Origin: Desulfobacterales bacterium
Lineage (GTDB): Bacteria > Desulfobacterota > Desulfobacteria > Desulfobacterales > JARGFK01
Length of the DNA stretch: 41,642 nt
Assembly (NCBI GenBank): GCA_029211065.1
Contig: JARGFK010000032.1
Span: forward strand, 1-41,642
Reading direction: 5' to 3'
In this document: positions 35,335 to 41,642 of the stretch, in pieces
How the letters are laid out: the number at the start of each line of letters is the position of its first letter
Numbering within the stretch: the stretch's first letter is position 1
Program-made: the position numbers and the translations under genes
Notes under the pieces: generated by a model
Told to the model about the DNA's origin: nothing
The model's database searches: none
What the model saw: the letters and a program-made list of their open reading frames with translations, nothing else

Positions 35335-36342
35335 ATGCGCCCAGAACTTGCCAACCGCGAGCCGACGACTTCCAGGGAGGAGCGGCTCAGCATTCCGACT
35401 TTTTACCAGACGCTTTTAAAGCATAGGCTCAAACTGGTCAAAGACGCCGTCTCTACGCTTCAAATCAACGTCGGCCTGCTGTGCAACCAGTCCTGCCGGC
35501 ATTGCCATCTGGAAGCCGGTGCCGGTCGCAGCGAAATCATGTCCGCCCGGACGATGGATCAGGTCTTTGCTTTGGCGCGCACGGGCGACTTTAAAACCAT
35601 CGACATCACCGGCGGCGCACCTGAAATGCACCCGCAAATTGATGATTTTAACGAGCGCCTGACGCCCCACGCTCCCCGCATGATCTTGCGGTCAAACCTG
35701 ACGGCCCTTGCCCGGAAGGGACCGTCCCTGATGACCCTTTTAAAAGACAACGCCGTGATCATTACCGCCTCGCTGCCCTCCTTAAATGAGGTTCAGTCCG
35801 AAACCGTCCGGGGCGGGGGGACCTTTCTTTCCGGCATTGCTACGCTTAAAAAGCTCAACCGCCTGGGCTATGGACAACCGGAATCGGGGCTTGAACTCAA
35901 TCTGGTGTCAAACCCGGCCGGGGCATTTTTACCCCCGCCCCAGGCCGGACTTGAAAAACGCTTTCACACGGTCCTCGCGCAAAAATATGGCATTGCTTTC
36001 AACAATCTGTTCAGCTTTGCCAATGTGCCTTTGGGACGATACCGCCGCTGGCTGATTCAATCCAACAATTTCGATGCGTATATCAACAAATTGGCAGCGG
36101 CCTTTAACCCCTGCACGGTTCCCGGCCTCATGTGCCGGACCATGCTGTCGGTCTCATGGGACGGGTACCTGTATGATTGTGATTTTAACCAGGCGGCCGG
36201 GCTTCCCCTGGAAAACCATCCCTCCCACATTTCAGCAATGACCCCGCCGATCCCCGCCGGCAGGTCCATTGCTGCGGGATATCATTGCTACACCTGCACG
36301 GCCGGCTCCGGTTTTACCTGAGGGGGCGCCATTGCGACCTGA
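35335..36342 (+). CDS. arsS: ArsS-type radical SAM protein, predicted selenoprotein
   Basis: This radical SAM/Cys-rich protein is of the family named arsenosugar biosynthesis radical SAM (seleno)protein ArsS. The 4Fe-4S motif is C-x3-C-x2-C at Cys50, Cys54 and Cys57 (NQSCRHCHLEAGAGR). The C-terminal Cys-rich domain includes PCTVPGLMCR, YDCDFNQ and HCYTCTAGSG. A conventional stop (TGA) falls at 36319-36321, right where the family has the ending Ser-Ser-Cys/Sec-Gly-Gly. Reading this TGA as selenocysteine gives Sec329 followed by Gly-Gly-Ala-Ile-Ala-Thr and a second TGA at 36340. A hairpin follows. The start ATG is preceded by a weak AGGAAA. It is co-oriented with the AhpD-like gene. The exact substrate is inferred from the family. 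Confidence 0.85.
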
Positions 36343-36347
36343 GGTCG
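36335..36347 (+). promoter_or_regulatory. Candidate bacterial SECIS hairpin
   Basis: CGACC-TGA-GGTCG forms a 5-bp stem 13 bases after the in-frame TGA, placing a GGTC-bearing apical region at about the distance seen in bacterial SECIS elements. An alternative fold (GACC / GGTC with an 8-base loop) is possible. The stem is short, so this is suggestive, not proven. Confidence 0.5.
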
Positions 36348-36514
36348 GGTCTGGAGAGCTGCTTGAATCTGATAGATCGTAAACAAAATGAAATCATTTT
36401 AACTTTTATTTGAATACAAGGATGGAATGTATTATCTTTTTCCAATATGAAAGCCTGAAGTTATCCGCATAAAAGTTGTGAATATTAATATATTTATCAT
36501 GAAAGGAACCCGTT

Positions 36515-36769
36515 ATGGCTGAAAAACCCGTAAAGGTCTATTCACTAAGCACCTGCGGCCACTGCAGGGAGGCCAAGAAATTTTTAGGCGACTGTGAAAT
36601 CAAATATGAGTTTGTCGATGTCGACAAGCTCCAGGGCGAAGAGCGGGCCGCCATCCTGCAGGATGTCAAAAATTTTAACCCCCGCTGCTCTTTCCCTACC
36701 ATCATTATCGGCGACAAAGTGATCGTCGGATACAAGGAAGCTGAAATCAAGGAGGCGCTGGGACTCTAA
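36515..36769 (+). CDS. Glutaredoxin-like (thioredoxin-fold) protein
   Basis: This 84-aa glutaredoxin-fold protein has an N-terminal redox motif Cys-Gly-His-Cys (in LSTCGHCREAKKFL). The cis-Pro is in RCSFPTIIIGDKVIVGYKEAEI. An AAAGGA ribosome-binding site precedes the ATG. The stop overlaps the ATG of the ferredoxin:thioredoxin reductase gene by one base (TAATG), so both proteins are made from one message. The likely role is to receive electrons from the reductase and reduce target disulfides. Confidence 0.93.
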   Translation: MAEKPVKVYSLSTCGHCREAKKFLGDCEIKYEFVDVDKLQGEERAAILQDVKNFNPRCSFPTIIIGDKVIVGYKEAEIKEALGL

Positions 36770-37101
36770 TGGATACGCAACAGCTGTATGAAATGTTGAA
36801 AAAGGTCCAGGAACCCAAGGGATTCTTTTTCAATAATGACATGGAGAAGGTCTTTGAACTGCTCCAGGGCCTGCTGGTCAACAAAGAACGCTATGGTTTC
36901 ATGGTTTGCCCCTGCCGGCTGGCATCCGGTGACCGCGAAAAAGACCGGGATATTATCTGCCCCTGTGAATATCGAACCCCGGATGTTAAAGAATACGGCA
37001 CCTGCTATTGCAGTCTCTATGTTTCAAAGGAATGGAACGAAGGCAAAATCCCCCATGAATACGTGCCGGAAAGAAGACCGCCTGAAAAAATGTTTTTATA
37101 G
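36769..37101 (+). CDS. Ferredoxin:thioredoxin reductase catalytic subunit
   Basis: This 110-aa protein carries the FTR catalytic-chain motifs CPCR (near residue 47), CPCEYR (64) and CYC (78), which bind the 4Fe-4S cluster and form the active-site disulfide. It transfers electrons from ferredoxin to thioredoxin-type disulfides. No variable (alpha) subunit is present, as in other anaerobes. Translational coupling to the glutaredoxin-like gene indicates that this protein is its partner. The Cys pattern is complete. Confidence 0.94.
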   Translation: MDTQQLYEMLKKVQEPKGFFFNNDMEKVFELLQGLLVNKERYGFMVCPCRLASGDREKDRDIICPCEYRTPDVKEYGTCYCSLYVSKEWNEGKIPHEYVPERRPPEKMFL

Positions 37102-37205
37102 GGGTGTTCAGGTTGAGTAGTCGAAATGAATCTTAAACATCAAACGATGAAAATTTCGACAGTTACTATAATTTACGAATATTCTTATCTGAGATGAGGT
37201 GCCCT

Positions 37206-38384
37206 ATGGAAGAATGTCGTCCGATATTAAACACCGGGCTGCGGGGCTTTACCGTGGCCACATCCAGAATCAGCGACGTTGACGGCAACACCGGCAAACT
37301 GGTCTATCGCGGATATCTGGTAAAGGACCTGGCTGTCAGCGCCGGTTTTGAGGAAATCGCCTACCTGCTGTTATACGAAAAACTGCCGAACAAAGATCAG
37401 CTCCAGAAATTCAATCAGACCCTTTCAGCAGAACGTCCGGTCTCTCCTGAATTGATCGCCGCTTTGAAAACCAGGCCCAGGTCCGCCCTATCCATGGACA
37501 TCCTCCAGGCCGGGGGCTCCCTGCTGGCGCATCATGATCCGGATTTAGCGGATCCCTCCCGGGCGGCCGCTTTAAGAGTCGCCGTCCGCCTGATCGCAAA
37601 GCTTCCCACCCTGGTTGCCGCCTGGGACAGAATCCGCAACGGCAAGGAACCCCTGGAACCCTCCCCTGAGCTGAACCACGCCGCCAATTTCCTTTATATG
37701 CTGAGCGGTGAGGTTCCGGATGAGGAAACCGCCCGGTTTTTTGATGTGGGCCTGGTCCTGCATGCCGAGCATACATTTAACGCCTCCACCTTTGCGGCCC
37801 GGGAGGTGGCGTCGACCCGGGCGCACATGTACGCGGCTGTGTCTGCTGCGGTGGGCTCCCTTTCCGGTGAACTGCACGGCGGGGCCAATGTCCGGGTGAT
37901 GCAGATGCTCCAAAAGATCGGGTCCGTTGATAAGATAGAAGCGTACATCCAGCAGGAGCTTGAAGCCGGCCGGCTCATTTTCGGCCTGGGTCACGCGGTA
38001 TACAAGGTGGACGATCCCCGCGCCCTCATTCTGGCGCCCATGTCCAAAAAAATGGGGGAACAGACCGGACAGCCCCAGTGGTATGAAATTTCCACCCAAC
38101 TTGAAAAAAAGGCCAAGGCGGCCTTTAAGAAACACAAGGGCATCGATATCTTCACGAACGTGGATTTTTACAGCGCCTCGTTGTTTTTCAGCATGGGGAT
38201 CCCCATCGATCTGTTTTCACCGGTATTTGCCATTTCCAGAATAGCCGGCTGGACCGCACATGTCCTGGAGGAGCAGTTTGCCGATGCCGCCCCCAAACCT
38301 GTCTTATACCGGCCGGAATCCCAGTACGTGGGAGATTACTGCGGTCCGGAAGAGTGTAAGTTTGTGCCCCTTGAGCAACGATAA
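37206..38384 (+). CDS. Citrate synthase family protein
   Basis: This protein of about 392 aa is of the citrate/2-methylcitrate synthase fold. It opens with GLRGFTVATSRISDVDGNTGKLVYRGY. Catalytic His residues are in GELHGGAN and GLGHAVYK, and the catalytic Asp is in NVDFYSASLF. The ATG at 37206 is chosen because GAGG lies 7 bases before it; an in-frame ATG at 37194 has none. It makes citrate from oxaloacetate and acetyl-CoA. The methylcitrate alternative cannot be excluded from sequence. An A+T-rich segment (ACTATAAT) about 35-40 bases upstream could be a -10. Confidence 0.95.
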   Translation: MEECRPILNTGLRGFTVATSRISDVDGNTGKLVYRGYLVKDLAVSAGFEEIAYLLLYEKLPNKDQLQKFNQTLSAERPVSPELIAALKTRPRSALSMDILQAGGSLLAHHDPDLADPSRAAALRVAVRLIAKLPTLVAAWDRIRNGKEPLEPSPELNHAANFLYMLSGEVPDEETARFFDVGLVLHAEHTFNASTFAAREVASTRAHMYAAVSAAVGSLSGELHGGANVRVMQMLQKIGSVDKIEAYIQQELEAGRLIFGLGHAVYKVDDPRALILAPMSKKMGEQTGQPQWYEISTQLEKKAKAAFKKHKGIDIFTNVDFYSASLFFSMGIPIDLFSPVFAISRIAGWTAHVLEEQFADAAPKPVLYRPESQYVGDYCGPEECKFVPLEQR

Positions 38385-38640
38385 ACAGGCGCGAGCTGAG
38401 CGAAGCCCCCTTTTCCCATGGCATTTGAGGGAACGGATTACAAATAACCCTTGACAGGGATCCTGTTTCGACTTAGTCACACAACAAAAAACGGATATTG
38501 TTCCTAATCTTATACCGCTTTCCATAATAAGGTTCCGAAACAATGAATGGCGGTATAAGCGGTTATAGAAAAAAACAGTGGGATAACGGAACGTTTTTTT
38601 GACAACCGCTATAAAAGGAAGACCCTTAAAAAGACCCGAT
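38385..38640. other. Region upstream of fur-family gene
   Basis: This gap of about 250 bases has no gene. It carries a pair of 10-bp inverted arms (38509-38518 CTTATACCGC and 38550-38559 GCGGTATAAG) and a second, looser ACCGCT-type site at 38604-38610. These could be operator sites for the downstream regulator. Confidence 0.35.
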
Positions 38641-39042
38641 ATGTTAGAAACCCAGAACCTTCGGATGACCCGCCAGCGCCAGGTAATTTTGGAGGAGCTC
38701 CGAAAAGTAAAGACCCACCCCAGCGCTGATGAATTATATGAAAAGGTGAAAAGACGGCTGCCGCGCATCAGTCTCGGTACGGTGTACCGGAACCTGGAAA
38801 TTCTCACCCGGCTGGGTGAGATCCAGCATGTTGAGATCGGCGGCGGTATGAAACGGTTCGACGGCAACACCCACAACCATTACCACATCCGCTGCGCCCG
38901 CTGCGCCCGGATAGACGATGTCCACATCGACCCCTTGAAACAGGTCGAAGATGCCCTGGACGGGTACACCGATTATCAAATCACCGGACACCGGCTTGAA
39001 TTTGTAGGGCTGTGCCGGAAATGTTCCAAGAAAAGCGTTTAA
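38641..39042 (+). CDS. Fur/PerR-family transcriptional regulator
   Basis: This protein of about 133 aa has an N-terminal winged helix (LRMTRQRQVILEEL, SLGTVYRNLEILTRLGEI) and a C-terminal dimerisation domain. It has His-rich metal sites (HNHYHIRC) and two zinc-binding CxxC pairs (CARCARIDDV and CRKC). This favours a PerR-like or zinc/iron sensor rather than a specific one. The in-frame TTG at 38599 is an alternative start; the ATG here aligns with the family. No strong Shine-Dalgarno is visible. Confidence 0.93.
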   Translation: MLETQNLRMTRQRQVILEELRKVKTHPSADELYEKVKRRLPRISLGTVYRNLEILTRLGEIQHVEIGGGMKRFDGNTHNHYHIRCARCARIDDVHIDPLKQVEDALDGYTDYQITGHRLEFVGLCRKCSKKSV

Positions 39043-39120
39043 TCGAGCACTGCTTTAAACAACCCCATCGCAAGATTCTTCTAGAGGCCATCTCAAAAAT
39101 AGGATTTTCACTCTGAAGCC

Positions 39121-39266
39121 TTGAGACCTATGAAAAATGTTCAATTTTTTTCAAATTCAAGGAAGGCGAAAATTTAAACCACAGGAATACCTGGAGTATT
39201 TCGAGGATTTGAATTTGAGCCTGACGCTGAAATTGAGCAAAAGGGGGCATTTTGCATAGGTCTCAA
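39121..39266. repeat. Long imperfect palindrome (MITE-like)
   Basis: Outer arms TTGAGACCTATGAAAAATG and CATTTTGCATAGGTCTCAA match at 18 of 19 positions. Inner segments (TCAATTT / AAATTGA and CAAATTCAA / TTGAATTTG) also pair, so the whole ~146 bases fold into one hairpin. It ends two bases before the stop of the aminotransferase and may serve as its terminator. Nothing coding is seen in it. Confidence 0.65.
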
Positions 39267-39267
39267 C

Positions 39268-40437
39268 TTATCTTCCGATCTCATCCACCGCCTGCCCGAT
39301 CCGCTCAATGGCTTTTTTCAGGTTCTCCATGCTGGTGGCAAAGCACATGCGCAGATGATTGTCGGCATGAACGCCAAAAGCCGATCCGGGCAGCGTGGCC
39401 ACGCCCGCATGCGCCAGCAGGTAGTCGGCAAAGGCCTCTGCCCCCATTGGAAGCCGGCTGACGTTCGGGAATGCGTAAAAAGCCCCGGCCGGCAGTTTGC
39501 AGGAAATCCCCGGAATCTTGTTGAGACCCGCTATAAACATATCCCGCCGCTTTTTGAAGTCCGCCATCATGGCCCGGCTTTCGGCCTGGTCGCCCAGCAG
39601 TGCTTTTGCGCCGGCATACTGCACAAAGGGCGGAACGCAGCTGGCCGAGTTGGTGATGAGCTGGGTCAGCGGTTCGGCCAGCCAGGCCGGGGCGGCCACA
39701 AACCCCATGCGCCAGCCCGTCATGGCATAGGTCTTTGAAAAAGATTCCAGCAGGATGGTGCGGTCCCGCATCCCCGGCAGGGTGCCCATGGAGATTTGCT
39801 CACCGTCAAACAGCATGTGGGCGTACACCTCGTCGGACAAGACCACGATGTCCCTTTTAACGGCGATATCCGCAATGGCGTCAAGCTCCGGCCGGGTCAG
39901 GGTGCCGCCGGTGGGGTTGTGGGGGTAATTCAGAATAATGAGGCGGGTGCGATCCGTCACGCGGCCGGCCAGATCTTCGGCCGTGAACCGGAAATCGTTT
40001 TCCTCCAGCATGGGAAGGGGCACGGGCGTTGCCCCGGCATAGCGCGTCACCGACTCGTACACCGGAAAGCCCGGGTCCGGATAAATCACCTCGTCCCCGG
40101 GTCCGGCCAGGGTCATGATGACATAATAGAGAAACGACTTTCCCCCCGGTCCCACCACAATCTCCCGGGCGCTGTAATCCCCCCGGCGGCTGCGCCTCAG
40201 CCATTGACTGCAGGCTTCGCGCAGTTCCGGGATGCCTGCGGAAGCACAGTAGTGGGTATGCCCTTTTTTCATCCGCCCATAAGCCTCTTCAATGATGTCC
40301 GGGGGCGTGTTGAAATCCGTGTCGCCGATCTCAAGGTGGACGATGTCCCGGCCCTGGCCCTCAAGTTCGGTAGCCTTGGCAAATACCACAAACGCGCTTT
40401 CCTTTTTCAGGCGATGCATCCTCTCGGCAAGCTTCAT
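39268..40437 (-). CDS. PLP-dependent class I/II aminotransferase
   Basis: This 389-aa fold-type I aminotransferase has the PLP-binding Lys in SFSKTYAMTGWRMGF, and NYPHNPTGG and SDEVYAHMLFDG for cofactor and substrate contacts. The C-terminal LRMCFATS holds the carboxylate-binding Arg. It resembles aspartate/aromatic aminotransferases; substrate not determinable. GAAAGGA precedes the ATG. It is followed by the long palindrome. Confidence 0.94.
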   Translation of the reverse strand: MKLAERMHRLKKESAFVVFAKATELEGQGRDIVHLEIGDTDFNTPPDIIEEAYGRMKKGHTHYCASAGIPELREACSQWLRRSRRGDYSAREIVVGPGGKSFLYYVIMTLAGPGDEVIYPDPGFPVYESVTRYAGATPVPLPMLEENDFRFTAEDLAGRVTDRTRLIILNYPHNPTGGTLTRPELDAIADIAVKRDIVVLSDEVYAHMLFDGEQISMGTLPGMRDRTILLESFSKTYAMTGWRMGFVAAPAWLAEPLTQLITNSASCVPPFVQYAGAKALLGDQAESRAMMADFKKRRDMFIAGLNKIPGISCKLPAGAFYAFPNVSRLPMGAEAFADYLLAHAGVATLPGSAFGVHADNHLRMCFATSMENLKKAIERIGQAVDEIGR

Positions 40438-40515
40438 AAACCGTCCTTTCGTATCGCAAATAAATATCGTAACCTACAACAGCCCTTTTTCTTCGTCAAC
40501 CCTTTCCCCCTGTCT

Positions 40516-40617
40516 CCTCGTCCCTCGCCCCTCGTCTTTCGTCCATCGTCCATCGTCCATCGTCCATCGTCCATCGTCCCTCATCCATGGGTTTTCGTCC
40601 CTCGTCTTTCGTCCCTC
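40516..40617. repeat. Heptamer tandem repeat (CGTCCAT)n
   Basis: Five perfect copies of CGTCCAT (40540-40574) are flanked on both sides by degenerate copies (CGTCCCT, CGTCTTT, CGCCCCT). The tract lies 20-120 bases from the ATG of the aminotransferase on its upstream side. Heptamer repeats change length by slippage. Confidence 0.85.
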
Positions 40618-40683
40618 TCCCATCCTCCCAGCTCTCGAACCCTTCCTTCTCCGCCCTGCACCTAAATTAATAGTTTTTGCTAC

Positions 40684-40725
40684 AAAAAAAGAGCCCGGCA
40701 CGTCACTATCCCGCACCGGGCTCTT
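40684..40725 (-). terminator. Terminator downstream of hppA
   Basis: A 10-bp stem AAGAGCCCGG / CCGGGCTCTT with a 17-base loop is followed on the minus strand by a run of T. It lies about 50 bases past the pyrophosphatase stop. Confidence 0.85.
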
Positions 40726-40777
40726 ATTCATTGCCGCCCCTACCCCAAAACGATAGGGAAACAGCCTATAACTGCTT

Positions 40778-41642
40778 TTACAGCATCGGAACAATCAACA
40801 GGGCCACAATATTGATGACCTTGATCATCGGGTTGATGGCCGGGCCGGCGGTATCCTTGTAGGGGTCGCCGACGGTGTCGCCGGTGACGGAAGCCTTGTG
40901 CCCGTCACTCCCCTTCTTGTGAACGACGCCGTTATCGTCGGTCACGCCGTCTTCAAAGGACTTCTTAGCGTTGTCCCATGCGCCGCCGCCGCTGGTCATG
41001 GCAATGGCCTGGAAAAGCCCGGTCAGAATGCTTCCGATCAGAACCCCTCCCAGGGCTTCCCGGCCGAGGGTCAGGCCGACAACTATCGGAACCACCACCG
41101 GGATAAGGGCCGGGACCATCATCTGCTTGATGGCGCCTTTGGTGACAATGTCAACGCATTTGCCGTATTCCGGTTTTGCCTTGTATTCCATGATGCCGGG
41201 AATCTCTCTGAACTGCCGCCGCACCTCTTCAACAACGCTGCCGGCAGCCTTGCCCACGGCCTCCATGAGGAGCGAACCGAAGTAGTAGGGCAAGAGTCCG
41301 CCGATGAAAAGACCGGCCAGGACCATCGGGTTCGAAAGGTCGAACTTGAGTTCAACTGAAAATGATCGCGAATACTCCGCAAAAAGAACCAGCGCGGCAA
41401 GCCCGGCCGAACCGATGGCATACCCCTTGGTAACCGCCTTGGTGGTGTTTCCCACTGCATCCAGCGGATCGGTGATGTTGCGGATCTCATCCGGCAGTCC
41501 CGCCATTTCGGCAATGCCGCCGGCATTGTCCGTAATCGGGCCATAGGAGTCAATGGCAACGACGATTCCGGTCATGGACAGCATCGAAACCGCGGAAAGC
41601 GCGATGGCAAACAGACCGCCCGAAGCGTCGCCGGAAAATCCA
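40778..41642 (-). CDS. hppA: Membrane-bound proton-pumping pyrophosphatase (C-terminal part)
   Basis: The gene is cut by the window edge, so only the C-terminal ~288 residues are seen. Motifs include [30 protein letters not shown] and [18 protein letters not shown], with the acidic and Lys residues that bind Mg-pyrophosphate, and several membrane helices. The GNTTKA segment has Lys where K+-dependent enzymes have Ala, which indicates a K+-independent H+-translocating type. The protein uses pyrophosphate hydrolysis to pump protons across the inner membrane. Confidence 0.95.
   Translation of the reverse strand, partial: GFSGDASGGLFAIALSAVSMLSMTGIVVAIDSYGPITDNAGGIAEMAGLPDEIRNITDPLDAVGNTTKAVTKGYAIGSAGLAALVLFAEYSRSFSVELKFDLSNPMVLAGLFIGGLLPYYFGSLLMEAVGKAAGSVVEEVRRQFREIPGIMEYKAKPEYGKCVDIVTKGAIKQMMVPALIPVVVPIVVGLTLGREALGGVLIGSILTGLFQAIAMTSGGGAWDNAKKSFEDGVTDDNGVVHKKGSDGHKASVTGDTVGDPYKDTAGPAINPMIKVINIVALLIVPML

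Larger units (their letters stand above)
40438..40777. other. Gene-free stretch with repeats and terminator
   Basis: This 340-base gap between hppA and the aminotransferase contains the CGTCCAT heptamer repeat tract and the hppA terminator. Apparent reading frames run through the repeat and have no protein character. Confidence 0.6.

Noticed and set aside
40516-40617. Possible CRISPR array
   Set aside because: The unit is only 7 bases with no spacers, so it is a simple tandem repeat.
39796-40665. A 289-aa + strand frame opposite the aminotransferase
   Set aside because: It is antisense to a clear PLP enzyme, and its tail runs through the heptamer repeat as Arg/Pro/Ser low complexity.

Overview
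The window looks like a chromosomal segment of an anaerobic, probably sulfate-reducing or syntrophic, member of the Desulfobacterota. The pointers are a Ni-Fe carbon monoxide dehydrogenase (CooS), a ferredoxin:thioredoxin reductase catalytic subunit, a proton-pumping membrane pyrophosphatase, an ArsS-type radical SAM protein that appears to be a selenoprotein, and the familiar run ispE / tRNA-Gln / prs / rplY / pth / carD / rluD. This assignment is inferred from gene content only.

Region 1 (about 1-21.8 kb) is a stress-related island. A GroEL with an eroded 5' end and a small Cys-containing protein lie on the + strand. Facing them is a long minus-strand series. In transcription order it runs: PEP-phosphotransferase enzyme I homologue, fatty acid desaturase, radical SAM protein, PAS-sigma54 activator, a 46-aa membrane peptide, a receiver-domain protein, a remnant of a second ftsH, a SHOCT protein, two paralogous small membrane proteins flanking an ABM-fold monooxygenase-like protein, FtsH, a 61-aa protein, slipin, two GT4 glycosyltransferases, two GH130 proteins, an unknown protein and a YvlD-type membrane protein. 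Chaperone, membrane protease, lipid desaturation, SPFH protein and mannoside-type carbohydrate genes together suggest protein and envelope quality control plus a storage or protective glycan. It resembles in concept, but not gene for gene, the transmissible stress-tolerance loci of other proteobacteria.

Region 2 (22-31 kb, minus strand) is conserved housekeeping: rluD, carD, pth, rplY, prs, tRNA-Gln, ispE, a DegP/HtrA protease, a DUF1844 protein and serA.

Region 3 (31.4-41.6 kb) is mixed: sfsA (+), cooS (-), then a + strand redox group made of an AhpD-like protein with a one-base frameshift in a G8 tract, ArsS with a predicted UGA-selenocysteine, a glutaredoxin-like protein and the ferredoxin:thioredoxin reductase subunit. 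Citrate synthase and a Fur-family regulator follow, then a minus-strand aminotransferase and the 5'-truncated pyrophosphatase at the window edge.

The strongest candidates for something overlooked are the selenocysteine reading of arsS, the frameshift in its partner, the second-ftsH remnant, and several short genes (46 aa and 25 aa) and long inverted repeats hidden between the larger genes.
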